This document shows, one piece after another, positions 1 to 10,447 of a DNA stretch of 64,000 nt. Positions within the stretch are counted from its first letter, which is position 1, and each line of letters begins with the position of its first letter. The position numbers and the translations under genes are program-made. Where the stretch lies: positions 124,001 through 188,000 of the forward strand of contig LJIA01000010.1 in assembly GCA_001295775.1 (NCBI GenBank), in the 5' to 3' direction. The stretch comes from a beta proteobacterium AAP99. GTDB lineage: Bacteria; Pseudomonadota; Gammaproteobacteria; Burkholderiales; Burkholderiaceae_C. The notes under the pieces are model-generated. The model saw only the letters and a program-made list of their open reading frames with translations, made no database searches and had not been told where the DNA came from.

Positions 1-428
1 CAGAAGGGTTTGACGACGACGAGCACCACCGCCGCAATCAGCATCAGCACGGCGATCTCATTGAAGAAGCGGTACCAGGTGTGGCTGCGCGCGTTCTGGC
101 CCGCGCGGAACTTCTTCAGGATCGTCCAGCAGGCGTGGTGGTAGCCGATGATCAGCAGGATCACCGCCCACTTGGCGTGCATCCAGCCCTGGCCGAAGCC
201 CACGCGGTAGCCGGCCCAAAGAATCAGGCCCAGCACCACGGCAATCACTGCCAGCCCGGTCATGAAGCGGAACAGCTTGCCCGCCATGGTGATCAGGCGC
301 TCCTGCACCGCGGGGTGCGGGTCCATGGCCAGATTGATGAAGATGCGCGGCAAATAAAACAGGCCGGCGAACCAGCTGGCGATGAAGACGATGTGAAAGG
401 CCTTGATCCAGAGGTAGGCGGAGTCCAT
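1..428 (-). CDS. hemJ: HemJ/CopD-family membrane protein (3' end outside window)
   Basis: Partial gene running off the left edge; 142 codons are visible. The start is the ATG at 428, followed by MDSAYLWIKAFHIVFIASWF, the typical opening of the HemJ (protoporphyrinogen IX oxidase)/CopD family. The visible part has about four hydrophobic segments, the family's early His in KAFHI, a GLFYLPR motif after helix 1, and a later Lys/His-rich region around GWMHAKW and IIGYHHAC. HemJ oxidises protoporphyrinogen IX to protoporphyrin IX in the inner membrane during haem synthesis. The assignment comes from motifs and expected length (about 140-150 residues). The alternative is a generic CopD-domain protein. 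It lies 110 bases from the HiPIP gene on the same strand. Confidence 0.8.
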   Translation of the reverse strand, partial: MDSAYLWIKAFHIVFIASWFAGLFYLPRIFINLAMDPHPAVQERLITMAGKLFRFMTGLAVIAVVLGLILWAGYRVGFGQGWMHAKWAVILLIIGYHHACWTILKKFRAGQNARSHTWYRFFNEIAVLMLIAAVVLVVVKPF

Positions 429-537
429 GGGGTGCAGGCAGTCGGGCAAAGGCGACATGGTAGCCGCGCACCTGAACGCGGCCCAAAAGCACAACGCCCC
501 GCGGGCTGCGGGGCGTTGTCAGGCGAGGCAGTGCCGG

Positions 538-855
538 TCAGCCAGCCTTCTTCACCCAGGCGCTGCACCAGCCGTTGGCGTTCACCACATTGGCCGGGAA
601 GATCGAGCAGTCGCCCCAGCCGTCCTTGCCGGCCTTGTACAGCTGGCAGTTGGCGCAATTCTGCGAGGCGGCGTGCTTGGGGTACTTCTTGGCGTCCACC
701 TTCTTGGTGTCGTGCACATAGCCGAGCGCCGCGGCCTGGGCGTTCTTTTCGTCAAGGCGCGGCTTGCCGGCGGCTTGCGCGAGTACGGCTTGCGCGGCCG
801 GCAGGGTGGCTGCAGCGGCCACGGTCTTGATGAGGAAGGAGCGACGGTTTGTCAT
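538..855 (-). CDS. High-potential iron-sulfur protein (HiPIP), Tat-exported
   Basis: A 105-residue periplasmic electron-transfer protein. The N-terminus MTNRRSFLIK followed by an Ala-rich hydrophobic stretch is a twin-arginine signal, as expected for a protein exported with its cluster already assembled. Four cysteines in the HiPIP pattern (NCANC, DCSIFP, GWCSAW) would ligate one [4Fe-4S] cluster. HiPIPs carry electrons between the bc1 complex and terminal oxidases, reductases or photosynthetic reaction centres. The ATG at 855 is chosen because GGAG lies about 9 bases upstream; longer readings to 1026 would bury the Tat signal. It sits downstream of proA on the same strand with a 183-base gap that contains an inverted repeat. 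Confidence 0.93.
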   Translation of the reverse strand: MTNRRSFLIKTVAAAATLPAAQAVLAQAAGKPRLDEKNAQAAALGYVHDTKKVDAKKYPKHAASQNCANCQLYKAGKDGWGDCSIFPANVVNANGWCSAWVKKAG

Positions 856-1005
856 GAGGATGTCTCCAGCGTGAACAGGAAACGCGAAAGTGCCAGAGTG
901 CTGCCCGTATACCCACTGGGGTTTATCCGGCGAAGCGGGCAAATGCCGGTGATCTCCCCAGCGGTCGACTGTCGCAGGCGGGCCTGACCGTCCGGCTTTG
1001 CAGCT

Positions 1006-1030
1006 CTCATCGAGAATTGTTCTCAATGAG
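1006..1030. promoter_or_regulatory. Inverted repeat between proA and the HiPIP gene
   Basis: CTCATCGAGAA (1006-1016), TTG, then TTCTCAATGAG (1020-1030): 11-base arms with one mismatch around a 3-base spacer. It begins 8 bases past the proA stop. It could be a proA terminator (no U-tract is visible) or an operator; the core GAGAATTGTTCTC is AT-richer than its surroundings and is placed like a metal-regulator site for the iron-sulfur gene downstream. The function is inferred. Confidence 0.4.
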
Positions 1031-1038
1031 GGGGCGCG

Positions 1039-2331
1039 TCAGCTGCGGATCTCGCCCTGCCCGAGCACCAGCCACTTCTGGCTCGTCAGGCCCTCGAGCC
1101 CCACCGGCCCGCGCGCATGCAGCTTGTTGGTGGAGATGCCGATCTCCGCACCCAGGCCGAACTCGAAGCCGTCGGCGAAGCGCGTGCTGGCATTGATCAT
1201 CACGCTCGCGGAATCGACCTCGCGCACGAAGCGCATGGCGTGGGCGTGATCGTTGGTAATGATGGCGTCCGTGTGGTGGCTGCCGTAGGTCTCGATGTGG
1301 TCGATCGCGGCGTCCAGGCTGTCCACAATGCGGATGGAGAGGATGGGCGCCAGGTATTCGGTGCGCCAGTCGTCTTCGGTCGCGTCCTTCACGGCGTGGA
1401 TGCCGGCCGCGGCCAGCACACTGCGTGTGGCTGCACAAACCCGCAGTTCGACGCCCTTGGCCAGATACACGCCGGCCAGGCGGGGCAGCACGCGCGGCGC
1501 AATCTCCGCGTGCACCAGCAGCGTTTCCATGGCATTGCAGGGGCTGTAGCGCTGGGTCTTGGCGTTGTCGCAGACGGTCACGGCCATGTCCACGTCCGCG
1601 CTGGCATCGATGAAGGTGTGGCAGATGCCATCCAAGTGCTTGATGACGGGCACGGCGGCTTCGGCGCTGATGCGCTCGATCAGGCTCTTGCCGCCGCGCG
1701 GGATGATCACGTCCACATGCTCGGTGGCGCGGATCAGCGCGCCCACGGCGGCGCGGTCGGTGGTCTCAATCATCTGCACTGCATGGGCCGGCAGCCCGGC
1801 GGCTGCCAGACCCTGTTGCACGCATTGCGCCAGCAGCAGGTTGCTGTGGAACGCTTCGCTGCCGCCGCGCAGCACCGTGGCGTTGCCGCTCTTCAGGCAC
1901 AGAGCCGCAGCATCGATGGTCACGTTCGGCCGGCTCTCGTAGATGATGCCGATCACGCCCAGGGGCACGCGCATCTTGCCGACCTGAATGCCGGAGGGGC
2001 GGCGTTTCATGTCGGTGATCTCGCCCACAAGGTCCGGCAGATCGGCCACCTGCTTCAGACCTTCGATCATCGAATCGATCACCCTGGGCGTGAGCCGGAG
2101 GCGGTCGATGAACGCAGCGTCCTGATGGTTCGCTTGCGCGTAGGCAATGTCCTTGGCGTTCGCGGTGGCCAGCCGCTCGCGGGCGGCGTCGATCGCCTCG
2201 CCCGTGGCGATGAGCGCACGGTTCTTGGCGGCCGTGCTCGCGCGGGCAAGTTGCCGGGCGGCAGCGCGGGCTTGCTGGCCGAGCAGCTGCACGCTGCGGG
2301 CAATGTCGGTGTTGGGCAAGGGAGCGTTCAT
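1039..2331 (-). CDS. proA: Glutamate-5-semialdehyde dehydrogenase (gamma-glutamyl phosphate reductase)
   Basis: 430 residues, full length for ProA. It reduces gamma-glutamyl phosphate to glutamate-5-semialdehyde with NADPH in cytosolic proline synthesis. Diagnostic stretches include [36 protein letters not shown] and the catalytic-Cys region [20 protein letters not shown]. The start at ATG 2331 ([14 protein letters not shown]) fits family N-termini; a longer reading would run into holA. It is the last gene of the leuS-lptE-holA-proA run, 14 bases after holA. The proB partner (glutamate 5-kinase) is not in this window. Confidence 0.97.
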   Translation of the reverse strand: MNAPLPNTDIARSVQLLGQQARAAARQLARASTAAKNRALIATGEAIDAARERLATANAKDIAYAQANHQDAAFIDRLRLTPRVIDSMIEGLKQVADLPDLVGEITDMKRRPSGIQVGKMRVPLGVIGIIYESRPNVTIDAAALCLKSGNATVLRGGSEAFHSNLLLAQCVQQGLAAAGLPAHAVQMIETTDRAAVGALIRATEHVDVIIPRGGKSLIERISAEAAVPVIKHLDGICHTFIDASADVDMAVTVCDNAKTQRYSPCNAMETLLVHAEIAPRVLPRLAGVYLAKGVELRVCAATRSVLAAAGIHAVKDATEDDWRTEYLAPILSIRIVDSLDAAIDHIETYGSHHTDAIITNDHAHAMRFVREVDSASVMINASTRFADGFEFGLGAEIGISTNKLHARGPVGLEGLTSQKWLVLGQGEIRS

Positions 2332-2345
2332 GGGCTTTGAATGGG

Positions 2346-3386
2346 TCAACGTGCCGGCGCAGCCGAGCCGAACAAGGGGAACAGGCGCGACATCGCCTCC
2401 CAGGGGTCCAGCTTGCCGGTACCGTGCGTAAGCCCCTTGGACAGGCGATCCACCTGTTCCAGCCCGACCAGTGCCTGGCGCATCGCAGCCAGGGTCACTC
2501 GGCGCGCGGCCTGACCCACAGCGCCTTCGCGCGGGCCCCAGAGACGCAGCTCGTTCTTGAAAGTGGCCGGCGGTCGGCCGGCGGCGGTGAAGGTCTTGTA
2601 CTTGAGCAGGGTGCGGGCGTCCTCGGCCACGAACCACACCACCAGCGGCAGGCCCTCGCCCTCGGCGCGCAGGCCGTCGGCAATGCGCTGCGCGCGGGCA
2701 ATGTCGCCGCCCAGCAGCGCTTCACTCAACTGCTGCACGCCGTAGCGCGCCACGTTCAGCACGCTGGCCTGCACGGTCTCCATGCTGAGCTCGCCGGGCG
2801 GCTCAATCAGCGCAAGCTTCTCGATCTCCTGATGCGCCGCGAGCAGGTTGCCCTCGACGCGGTCCGCAATGAACTCCAGCACCTCGCGGCTGGCGCGCTG
2901 CTGGTGGCGCGCCATGCGCTCGCCGATCCAGCGGGGCAGGGCGTCGCGCTCGATCGTCGGCACCTCGATCGCCACGCCGGCACTTACCAGCGCCGTGAAC
3001 CATTCACTGGACTTGCCCGTCTTGTCCAGCTTGGGCAGCAGCACGAGCGCGATCTGGCTGTCGTCCGGATGCTCCTGCAAGCCGCGCGCAAAGCGGGCCA
3101 GGGCCTGCGCGCCGCTGGTGCCGGGCTTGCCGGTGGGCAGGCGGATCTCCATCAGCCGCTTCTCGGCAAACAGCGAGAGCGAGGCGGATTGCGTGGTCAG
3201 CTGGCTCCAGTCGCTGCGTGCATCCATCTGCAGCACCTGGCGCTCCACCGCACCGGCGGCCCGTGCCGCAGCGCGGATGCGGTCTGCAGTTTCGAGCGTG
3301 AGCAGCGGCTCGTCGCCATGCACCACATACAGGCCCGCCAGGCCGCGGGCGAGATGCTGATCGAGTTGGGCGGGCGCGAGGAGCAT
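2346..3386 (-). CDS. holA: DNA polymerase III subunit delta
   Basis: 346 residues, normal for HolA. The delta subunit opens the beta sliding clamp as part of the clamp-loader complex. The N-terminus [24 protein letters not shown] is typical of the family. The middle contains the degenerate AAA+ region ([18 protein letters not shown]) and a lid region ([15 protein letters not shown]), and the C-terminus is the helical collar domain. The ATG at 3386 lies 2 bases after the lptE stop, so translation is probably coupled. The lptE-holA order is widely conserved in beta- and gammaproteobacteria, which supports both calls. Confidence 0.96.
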   Translation of the reverse strand: MLLAPAQLDQHLARGLAGLYVVHGDEPLLTLETADRIRAAARAAGAVERQVLQMDARSDWSQLTTQSASLSLFAEKRLMEIRLPTGKPGTSGAQALARFARGLQEHPDDSQIALVLLPKLDKTGKSSEWFTALVSAGVAIEVPTIERDALPRWIGERMARHQQRASREVLEFIADRVEGNLLAAHQEIEKLALIEPPGELSMETVQASVLNVARYGVQQLSEALLGGDIARAQRIADGLRAEGEGLPLVVWFVAEDARTLLKYKTFTAAGRPPATFKNELRLWGPREGAVGQAARRVTLAAMRQALVGLEQVDRLSKGLTHGTGKLDPWEAMSRLFPLFGSAAPAR

Positions 3387-3388
3387 GG

Positions 3389-3970
3389 CTACTTGGACGA
3401 GGCTGCAGCCGAGCCATGCGGCTTGAGCGCCGAGACGCGGCGCGCCACGAGCTGCACGATCTCATTGGCCATGTCGCGGTACAGCAGCTGGTCTTCGCTC
3501 TCCTTGGCCAGCAGGATGTTCTCGTTGAAGGAGACATCGCGCCGCTGCGTGAACTCGGTCGGGTTCATGATCTCGTTGCCCTGGGCGTCCTGGGCGCGCA
3601 CGCGCACCTTCAGGAACAGCGAATACTCGCGCACCCGGCCCTGGGCGTTCACGGTCAGCGACTCGCGCGAGCGCTCCTCACCCAGCAGGTCGATACGCAG
3701 GGCCGCAGCCTTGGGGTCGCGCACGATCTTGCTGGTGGTGCTGCCGGCGATGCTGCGGCGCAGTTCGGCGGCAAACACCGAGTCTTCCGGTGCCTGCACG
3801 GCCACGGTCTCGAACTGCATGGGCGCGGCGCCGCGCAGGGTGAAGCCGCAGCCGGCCAGCAGGCCCGCGCAGAGCAGGCTCACGCCCAGCGCCCGGAAGG
3901 CTATCCGCGCTCCTGGAGCGGCTTTCCAGCCATTTTTGCCTGAAGAACCGCTCCCAGAGCGCGAGACCAT
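3389..3970 (-). CDS. lptE: LPS-assembly lipoprotein LptE
   Basis: 193 residues. LptE is an outer-membrane lipoprotein that plugs the LptD barrel and helps insert LPS in the outer leaflet. A signal-peptide hydrophobic core ends in the lipobox LLAGC with the lipidated Cys at residue 41, followed by GFTLRG, the characteristic LptE mature N-terminus. Later motifs such as EYSLFLKVRVRAQD and RDMANEIVQLVARRV also fit. The region before the signal core (about residues 4-19, SGSGSSGKNGWKAAPG) is encoded by a dispersed hairpin repeat found elsewhere in the window, so the n-region is unusually long. No nearer start codon leaves a usable signal peptide. The ATG at 3970 is 2 bases after the leuS stop. Confidence 0.93.
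   Translation of the reverse strand: MVSRSGSGSSGKNGWKAAPGARIAFRALGVSLLCAGLLAGCGFTLRGAAPMQFETVAVQAPEDSVFAAELRRSIAGSTTSKIVRDPKAAALRIDLLGEERSRESLTVNAQGRVREYSLFLKVRVRAQDAQGNEIMNPTEFTQRRDVSFNENILLAKESEDQLLYRDMANEIVQLVARRVSALKPHGSAAASSK
3914..3960 (+). repeat. REP-like hairpin repeat, copy 1 (inside lptE coding sequence)
   Basis: Outer stem GGAGCGG (3915-3921) with CCGCTCC (3948-3954); between them CTTTCCAGCCATTTTTGCC and TGAAGAA, close to the hairpin of copies 3, 4 and 5. The tail CTCCCAGAGC matches copy 5. The CTTTCCGCTTGTC tag is absent, so this copy is truncated. On the minus strand it is read in frame as lptE residues 4-19. Confidence 0.75.
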
Positions 3971-3972
3971 GT

Positions 3973-6621
3973 TTACGCCACCACGATGTTGACGAGCTTG
4001 CCGGGCACCACAACCACCTTCTTCACGGACAGGCCGTCGGTGAACTTGCGCACGTTCTCGTTGGCCAGGGCCGTGGTTTCAATGAGGTCCTTGCTGGCTT
4101 CCTTGGGCACGACGATGTCGCCGCGCAGCTTGCCATTGACCTGCACCACCAGCGTGATCTCGCTTTGCTCCAGCGCCGCCGGGTCCGGCTTGGGCCAGGG
4201 CGCGTCGAGCAGCGCGCCGAACTCCTCGGCGTAGCCGACGTCTGCCCAGATCTGGCTGGTGATGTGCGGCGCCACGGGGTAGAGCACGCGCAGCAGAATC
4301 GACAGGCATTCGCGCACGCCGGCATTGGCCACCGGAGAGGGCGCCAGCTTGGCGTCTTCCATGGCATTGAGCATCTTCATCGTGGCCGAGACCACAGTGT
4401 TGTATTGCAGGCGCTTGTAGTCGAACTCGGCCTGCTGCAGCGCGCTGTGGATGGTGAAGCGCAGGGCCTTCACCTCGGCACCAGCGCCGGCCAGGCTCAC
4501 GCCGCGCGCGCCCTGGATGCGCTCGCGCATCTCATAGGCGAAGTTCCACAGGCGGCGCAGGAAGCGGTAGGCGCCTTCGGCACCACTGTCGCTCCAGGCA
4601 GCGGACTGATCGGGCGGGCCGGCAAACATCACGAAGGTGCGGGCGGTGTCTGCGCCGTACTTGGCGATGATGTCCTTGGGCTCGACCACGTTGTTCTTGC
4701 TCTTGGACATCTTCTCGATGCCGCCGAGCATGACCGGTTGACCATCCGACTTGGCGGTGGCACCCACGGGCTTGCCCTTGTCGTCGTACTGGACCTCGAC
4801 CTCGCTGGGGTAGAACCACTGCTTCTTGCCGTCCGCAAGCGGCCGGTAGAAGGACTCATTGAGCAGCATGCCCTGCGTGAACAGGTTGGTGAAGGGCTCG
4901 CTGTACTTGAGCAGCTTCATGTCGCGCATGACCTTGGTCCAGAAGCGCGCATAGAGCAGGTGCAGCACGGCATGCTCGATGCCGCCGATGTACTGGTCCA
5001 TCGGCATCCAGTAGTCGTTGCGCTCGTCGACCATGGTGGCGGCATCGGGGCAGGCGTAGCGCATGAAGTACCAGGCGCTGTCCACGAAGGTGTCCATGGT
5101 GTCGGTCTCGCGCCGGCTGTCCTTGCCGCAGATCGGGCAGGCCGCCTTGAGGAAGTCCTCGCGCTTGTTCAGCGGGTTGCCGCTGCCATCGGGCAGGCAG
5201 TCCTCGGGCAGCACTACCGGCAGGTCCTTCTCGGGCACCGGCACCGCGCCGTGTTCCGGGCAGTGGATGATGGGGATCGGCGTGCCCCAGTAGCGCTGGC
5301 GGCTGATGCCCCAGTCGCGCAGGCGGAAGGTGACCTTCTTGTCGCCCAGGCCCAGGGCCTTCAGGTCAGCGGCCACGGCATCCACGGCGGCGGCGTAGCC
5401 CAGGCCGTCGTACTTGCCGGAGTTCACGCAGGCGCCGTGTTCCTTGTCGGCGTACCACTCCTGCCAGTTGCGGGTGTCGTAGGGCTGGCCCTTCACATCC
5501 ACCACTTGCTTGATCGGCAGGCCGTACTTCAGCGCAAAGGCAAAGTCGCGCTCGTCATGGCCCGGCACGCCCATCACGGCGCCGTCGCCGTAGGTCATGA
5601 GCACATAGTTGCCCACCCAGACTTCGACCTTCTCGCCGGTCAGCGGATGCTTGACGAACAGGCCGGTGGCCACGCCTTCCTTGTCCTTGGTGGCCAGTTC
5701 GGCCTCGGTGGTGCCGCCCTGCTTGAGGGCCTCGATCTTGGTGGCCAGTGCAGGAATGAGCTGCCCGGCGCGCACGGCCAGCGGATGTTCGGGCGCCACG
5801 GCCACGAAGGTCACACCCATGATGGTGTCGGCCCGCGTGGTGAAGACATACATCTTGCCGTCACCGATCAGCTTGCCTTCGCTGTCCTTGATCTCGTGCG
5901 GGAAGGCAAAGCGCACCCCCGTGCTCTTGCCGATCCAGTTGGCCTGCATGGCCCGTACCTGGTCCGGCCAGCCCTTGAGGTAGTTGGGGTCGCTTTCGTC
6001 TGTGACGGCGCTGAGCAGTTCCTCGGCGTACTGGGTGATGCCCAGGTAGTAGCCGGGGATCTCGCGCTTTTCCACCACGGCGCCGGAGCGCCAGCCGCGG
6101 CCGTCGATCACCTGCTCGTTGGCCAGCACGGTCTGGTCGATCGGGTCCCAGTTCACGATCTGGGTCTTGCGATAGGCCACGCCCGTCTCGAGCATCTTGA
6201 GGAACAGCCACTGGTTCCACTTGTAGTACTCGGGTGTGCAGGTCGCGAGCTCGCGGCTCCAGTCGAAGGCCAGGCCCAGGGGCTGCATCTGGCTCTTCAT
6301 GTCGGCAATGTTGGCGTAGGTCCACTCGGCCGGCGCCACCTTGCGGTCGATTGCGGCGTTTTCGGCCGGAAGGCCGAAGGCGTCCCAGCCCATGGGCATG
6401 AGCACGTTGTAGCCATTCATGCGCAGGTAGCGCAGCATGACGTCGTTGATCGTGTAGTTGCGCACGTGGCCCATGTGCAGCTTGCCGCTGGGGTAGGGCA
6501 GCATGGAGCAGGCGTAGAACTTGGGCTTGCTTGCGTCCTCGCTCACGCGGTAGGCGTTCTGCGCGGCCCAGGCTTGCTGGAGGGCGGCTTCGATCTGACT
6601 GGGCTCGTAACGGGGGTTCAT
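3973..6621 (-). CDS. leuS: Leucyl-tRNA synthetase
   Basis: 882 residues, normal length. This class Ia aminoacyl-tRNA synthetase charges tRNA-Leu in the cytosol. The HIGH-type motif is HMGH at residues 49-52, and the KMSKS motif appears exactly near residue 637 ([10 protein letters not shown]). The editing (CP1) domain is present, with the threonine-rich patch in [13 protein letters not shown] Cys pair region ([12 protein letters not shown]) marks the zinc-binding insertion. The ATG at 6621 ([18 protein letters not shown]) fits LeuS N-termini. It is the first gene of leuS-lptE-holA-proA. The upstream 200 bases separate it from the divergent DUF349 gene and probably hold both promoters; I see no leader peptide. 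Confidence 0.98.
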   Translation of the reverse strand: MNPRYEPSQIEAALQQAWAAQNAYRVSEDASKPKFYACSMLPYPSGKLHMGHVRNYTINDVMLRYLRMNGYNVLMPMGWDAFGLPAENAAIDRKVAPAEWTYANIADMKSQMQPLGLAFDWSRELATCTPEYYKWNQWLFLKMLETGVAYRKTQIVNWDPIDQTVLANEQVIDGRGWRSGAVVEKREIPGYYLGITQYAEELLSAVTDESDPNYLKGWPDQVRAMQANWIGKSTGVRFAFPHEIKDSEGKLIGDGKMYVFTTRADTIMGVTFVAVAPEHPLAVRAGQLIPALATKIEALKQGGTTEAELATKDKEGVATGLFVKHPLTGEKVEVWVGNYVLMTYGDGAVMGVPGHDERDFAFALKYGLPIKQVVDVKGQPYDTRNWQEWYADKEHGACVNSGKYDGLGYAAAVDAVAADLKALGLGDKKVTFRLRDWGISRQRYWGTPIPIIHCPEHGAVPVPEKDLPVVLPEDCLPDGSGNPLNKREDFLKAACPICGKDSRRETDTMDTFVDSAWYFMRYACPDAATMVDERNDYWMPMDQYIGGIEHAVLHLLYARFWTKVMRDMKLLKYSEPFTNLFTQGMLLNESFYRPLADGKKQWFYPSEVEVQYDDKGKPVGATAKSDGQPVMLGGIEKMSKSKNNVVEPKDIIAKYGADTARTFVMFAGPPDQSAAWSDSGAEGAYRFLRRLWNFAYEMRERIQGARGVSLAGAGAEVKALRFTIHSALQQAEFDYKRLQYNTVVSATMKMLNAMEDAKLAPSPVANAGVRECLSILLRVLYPVAPHITSQIWADVGYAEEFGALLDAPWPKPDPAALEQSEITLVVQVNGKLRGDIVVPKEASKDLIETTALANENVRKFTDGLSVKKVVVVPGKLVNIVVA

Positions 6622-6821
6622 GGAGTCTGCGCGGTGGGTGCTCGGCGCGGGGGCGAGCAGGTGTTGTAAGTGTTTGATTCGATTATAGGTTTGGGGTTGA
6701 CCCTGCTCCGGCCGCGGCACAGAGGAGTGAAGGTGCTTTGCTAGACTGATTTTCTCCTCTGCACCCTGCGTGCGCCGCGCTTGAAAGCGTGTGCCCGCAC
6801 CGTTTTCGGACACACCCGACC

Positions 6822-9254
6822 ATGTTCCTGTGGGATTTCTTCAAGAAGGGCCGCATCGAAGCCCAGAAACCCGGCGCACCTGCCGCGCCCGCGACCGCGT
6901 CCGGCGGCAAGCCCGGCAAGGACGAGCCCAAGGCCGCGCCCGACCGCAGCAGCGAACAGAACAAGCGCGCCGAGCTGAACATGCTGCTGGCTGTGCCGGC
7001 CGGCCCCGAGCGCGATACCGCCCTGCTGCAGTGGATCAAGACCGCCCCAGCCAGCCTGCGCCCGGACGCCGCCGAGGCCATCAGCACCGAGCAGGGCCTG
7101 AAGGAACTCACCAAGCAGTTCAAGGATCGCGACCGCCGCGTCTACAAGCAGGCGCGCGAGCGGCTGGACGCGCTTGAACGCGCCGCCAAGAAGGCCGAGG
7201 CGCTGGCGGCGCTGACGCGCCAGTACGAGGCCGTGCGCGATGCCGAGGAAGTGGAAGTCACGCGTCTGGTCGAGGCCGATCACGCGCTGGATGCCCTGCA
7301 CGCCAAGCTGTCGCTGAGTACTGAAGAGCGCGCGGGCCTCGACGCCATCCGCGAGCAGGTTCAGGCGCGGCTTGTGGCGCAGGGCGATGCGCAGCGCGGT
7401 TGGGTCAAGCTGCGTGGCGAGATCCAGCAGCTGGCCAAGAGCGCGGCTGACCAGCCGCCGCAAGTCGTGCTGGATCAACTGGCTGCGCTGGTAGCCCGCG
7501 TGGGCGAGCTCGAAGCCGCACCGGGCACCGCCCGCATCGGCCGCGAGATCGAAGCCGCCGCCCAGGCCTTGCAGCGCAGCACCCAGGAGCGCATCGACCA
7601 TGCCGATCGCATCGGAGCGCGTGAGGCGCTGATTGCCCAGGCCAAGGCGCTGGACGCTGAGAAGATCGGCCAGCGCGATCTGGACGACTTGCAGGAGCAA
7701 TGGCGCCGCCTGCCGGCGCTCGACCACGCCGCCGTGGAGCTGGCCGAGCGCTTCTCCAACGCGCTGGCCAAGGCCAAGAGCGCCATGGCCACGGCGCACG
7801 AGCAGCAGAAGGAAAAGGCCAAGGCCGCGCGTGAGTTCTTCGACGAGGTGGCGGGCAAGCTGGCCACCGCACTCGAGACCGGCCACGCCGTGGACGCCAT
7901 CAAGGTGCACGATCAGATCCGCGCCCGCATGGCCGATCTGCGTTTTGCCCCGGCCGGCGTCTCGCGCAAGATCCATGCGCTGATGGAAGACGCCGGCAAG
8001 CTCAAGGGCTGGCAGAAGTTCACCAATGTCAACAAGCGCGACGAACTGATCGAGCGCGCCGAGAAGATCGCCGCCACACCGCTGCCGGCCGATTTGCAGG
8101 AAGCCGAGATCAAGAGCCTGCAGGACCAGTGGAAGGCGCTGGACAAGGAACTGGGCGGCGCCACCGACAAGCTGTGGAACCGCTTCCGCGGCGCCACCGG
8201 CAAGGCCTACGAGAGCGTGCGCGAGCACCGCAAGCTGCAAAGCAAGCTGCGCGACCGCAATGCAGATGCCAAGCAGGACCAGATCCGCCAGCTCAAGGAG
8301 CTGCTGGCGCAGGTGGATTGGGTTACGGTGGACTGGAAGGCCGTGGAGCAGCTGCGCCGTGAGGCCTGGACCGCCTGGCGAGCCGCCGGCCCGGTCAACC
8401 GCAAGCTGGCCGACGCCCTCTCCAAGGAGCACGATGCTGTCATGAGCGAGCTGGACGCCAAGCTCGACGGCGCCCGCGCCCAGGAGCGCAGCCGCCGCGC
8501 CAGGCTCACCGCCGAGGCGCAGTCTCTGGCCTCAAGCGATGTGCGCGACGCCATCATCAAGGTGCGCGCCCTGCAGGAGCGCTGGACCAGCGAGCGCGTT
8601 GGCGTCTTCCTCGGCCGCAAGGAAGAAGACGAGAGCTGGCAGAGCTTCCGCAGCGCCTGCAACGCAGTCTTCGCCCAGCGCGACGCCAAGAAGCAGGAGT
8701 TCGTCGGCGAGCTGGAAGCCAACTTCAAGACCAAGCAAGGGCTGCTTGCCAAGCTGCAGGAAGCCGCCGCCGGCACGGACCGCAAGGCCCTCGCCGCGGC
8801 CCTCAAGACCCTGCAGACCGAATGGGACGCCACGGGCGACGTGCCCCGCGCCCGCGTGGGCGAGCTGGTCGGCGCCTGGCGCGCTGCACAGGACACCGCC
8901 CGAAAGCAGCTGACCGTGCTCGCCGCCCAGCAGGACAAGCTGCGCATGGCCGAGGCGCGCAGCGCAGACCTCGCCCGCCGCGGCGAAGCGACCCCCGAAC
9001 AGCACGAGGCCAAGCGCGCCGCACTGCTCGACCTGGAGATCGCCGCTCAGGTGGACAGCCCGCCCGAGTTCAAGGACGCCCGCCTGAAGCGCCAGGTGGC
9101 GCTGCTGGCCAAGAGCTTCCACGGCGAGCGCGATGCAGCCGGCGCCGCCGGCGGCCTGACCGACAAGCTGCTCGCCTGGCACGCCCTTCCCGGCGGCGAC
9201 GAGGCCATGGACGCGCGCCTGGCAGTGATTCTGGCCAAGGCGGGGCTGGCCTGA
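6822..9254 (+). CDS. DUF349 domain-containing protein, coiled-coil rich
   Basis: 810 residues, cytosolic, rich in Ala, Lys, Glu and Arg, with long predicted helices. Several DUF349-type units are visible, each with a conserved LQ-x-x-W entry ([36 protein letters not shown]) followed by W-x-x-F or similar ([18 protein letters not shown]). The start ATG 6822 ([13 protein letters not shown]) is 168 bases from the 5' end of leuS; an in-frame upstream reading adds 11 residues without resemblance to the family. DUF349 proteins are common in proteobacteria and their biochemical role is poorly defined, so I assign none. No signal peptide or membrane segment is seen. Confidence 0.9.
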   Translation: MFLWDFFKKGRIEAQKPGAPAAPATASGGKPGKDEPKAAPDRSSEQNKRAELNMLLAVPAGPERDTALLQWIKTAPASLRPDAAEAISTEQGLKELTKQFKDRDRRVYKQARERLDALERAAKKAEALAALTRQYEAVRDAEEVEVTRLVEADHALDALHAKLSLSTEERAGLDAIREQVQARLVAQGDAQRGWVKLRGEIQQLAKSAADQPPQVVLDQLAALVARVGELEAAPGTARIGREIEAAAQALQRSTQERIDHADRIGAREALIAQAKALDAEKIGQRDLDDLQEQWRRLPALDHAAVELAERFSNALAKAKSAMATAHEQQKEKAKAAREFFDEVAGKLATALETGHAVDAIKVHDQIRARMADLRFAPAGVSRKIHALMEDAGKLKGWQKFTNVNKRDELIERAEKIAATPLPADLQEAEIKSLQDQWKALDKELGGATDKLWNRFRGATGKAYESVREHRKLQSKLRDRNADAKQDQIRQLKELLAQVDWVTVDWKAVEQLRREAWTAWRAAGPVNRKLADALSKEHDAVMSELDAKLDGARAQERSRRARLTAEAQSLASSDVRDAIIKVRALQERWTSERVGVFLGRKEEDESWQSFRSACNAVFAQRDAKKQEFVGELEANFKTKQGLLAKLQEAAAGTDRKALAAALKTLQTEWDATGDVPRARVGELVGAWRAAQDTARKQLTVLAAQQDKLRMAEARSADLARRGEATPEQHEAKRAALLDLEIAAQVDSPPEFKDARLKRQVALLAKSFHGERDAAGAAGGLTDKLLAWHALPGGDEAMDARLAVILAKAGLA

Positions 9255-9282
9255 GCAACACTTCTCTCAAGGCATAGGCCGC

Positions 9283-9342
9283 TTTCCGCTTGTCTGGTGC
9301 GGTTCTTCAAGGCATTCGACTGAAGATCCGCCCTGGGAGCCG
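9283..9342 (+). repeat. REP-like hairpin repeat, copy 2
   Basis: Tag TTTCCGCTTGTC, then stem GCGGTTCTTCA (9299-9309) with TGAAGATCCGC (9321-9331), one mismatch, and tail CCTGGGAGC. It lies 28 bases past the DUF349 gene stop. A weaker, partly inverted continuation runs on to about 9383 (GGTCTTCAAGG ... GCAAGCGGGG). Confidence 0.8.
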
Positions 9343-9424
9343 GTCTTCAAGGAGCGTGCCTGAAAAATGGCTTGCAGCAAGCGGGGGCGGGGAGCATGCT
9401 GGGCGGAATTCTCAGGGGAAGCGA

Positions 9425-10447
9425 ATGAAGGGCTTTCTGAAGGTATTGGCCTGGGTGCTGATCACGCCAGCCATGCTGGCGCTCGGCTGGCTATTTGCTG
9501 CATTCGTGCTGAATGCGTTCGACGAACAGCTCCCCGCTCAGGCCGCACATTTGATGGAGCCTGTGGTCATTGGCCCGGATGTGCTGGCAAATGACAACGG
9601 CTTTCTGATTGCGGTGGGGCTCTCGGCGCCGAATGGCATGCGCGCCCAGGACTATGGGCGAGCCTTGGTCGAGCGTCGATTCAGCGGTGACGAACGCCCT
9701 GGGCGCTCCATGGAGGCAGACCAGATCTACGCAGTCATCGAATGCAACCCTCTGGCTAGTTTGGTCAACTGCGTGCGTGTGTTGGGCGGGCGCCGTGACG
9801 CTGTGCAGGCGGCCCTGGCGGCCTATGCGGAGGTCGATGCCGACTACGCTCGCCTTCTCGTTGCCCCTCGCTATCTGGCTGCTGGGACACTGCCCAGCGC
9901 CGAGGCGCCGCTGCCTGCCTTCCAGTGGCTCGTCCGTGCAGCCGTTCGGGAGAACGATCGCATCATGCTCGGCGCCATTGCCGAGCCTGCAGCCACGGTC
10001 GCGCAGCGCATCGAACGCAAGCTGGCACAGGAGAGGCGCATGCTGGCCGGTGCCGACACGCTGGTGCACAAGATGATCGCAGTGGCCGTGCTCCGACGAA
10101 CGCTAGCCACCGTTGCGCATGTGATTGCCGAGGCGCCTGCTGTGGCGAAGGAGCTCCTCGGTTTGCAAGCATTGACCACGCCTTTGAGCGGCACCGAACT
10201 GTCGATGACGCGCGTCTTTGAGTTTGAGCAGCGATTTTTAGTCCACACGTTGCTTGAGCGAACGGCGCCGTGGCAGGACTATTCGGCGGGCAGTGCAGAC
10301 GAACCCGCTTGGTCCGGCCGCGTCGGAGACTGGTTTGCGGCGCGTCTCTATCGCCGTAATGAGACAGCACGCATCAATCTAGAGTGGGTTCAGGCCTTGG
10401 ACCGTTGGTGCTCCACGCAGATCGGTCGAATGGCGGCCGGGCAGTAG
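9425..10447 (+). CDS. Membrane-anchored protein of unknown function, N-terminal part (stopped by in-frame TAG)
   Basis: 340 residues to a TAG at 10445. The start ATG 9425 has AGGGGA just upstream. One N-terminal hydrophobic helix (VLAWVLITPAMLALGWLFAAFVL) anchors a large, probably periplasmic domain with the pattern NDNGFLIAVGLSAP. I do not recognise a named family. The next gene (10822-12192) is a full-length paralog of 456 residues (same anchor, same SEANGFAWLAGLDAP-like stretch), and the missing C-terminal part of this copy continues in the same frame immediately after the TAG. So this is probably a gene truncated by a nonsense change, CAG to TAG being the simplest. Codon use is slightly less GC-biased than in neighbours. 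Confidence 0.75.
   Translation: MKGFLKVLAWVLITPAMLALGWLFAAFVLNAFDEQLPAQAAHLMEPVVIGPDVLANDNGFLIAVGLSAPNGMRAQDYGRALVERRFSGDERPGRSMEADQIYAVIECNPLASLVNCVRVLGGRRDAVQAALAAYAEVDADYARLLVAPRYLAAGTLPSAEAPLPAFQWLVRAAVRENDRIMLGAIAEPAATVAQRIERKLAQERRMLAGADTLVHKMIAVAVLRRTLATVAHVIAEAPAVAKELLGLQALTTPLSGTELSMTRVFEFEQRFLVHTLLERTAPWQDYSAGSADEPAWSGRVGDWFAARLYRRNETARINLEWVQALDRWCSTQIGRMAAGQ

Noticed and set aside
4165-6669. 834-codon open frame opposite leuS
   Set aside because: Antisense to a clear LeuS with all motifs; long antisense frames are expected at this GC content, and the translation shows no family signature.
6741-8432. 563-codon open frame opposite the DUF349 gene
   Set aside because: Leu/Gly/Ala-rich mirror frame of a helical protein; no ribosome-binding site, and the sense strand contains DUF349 motifs.
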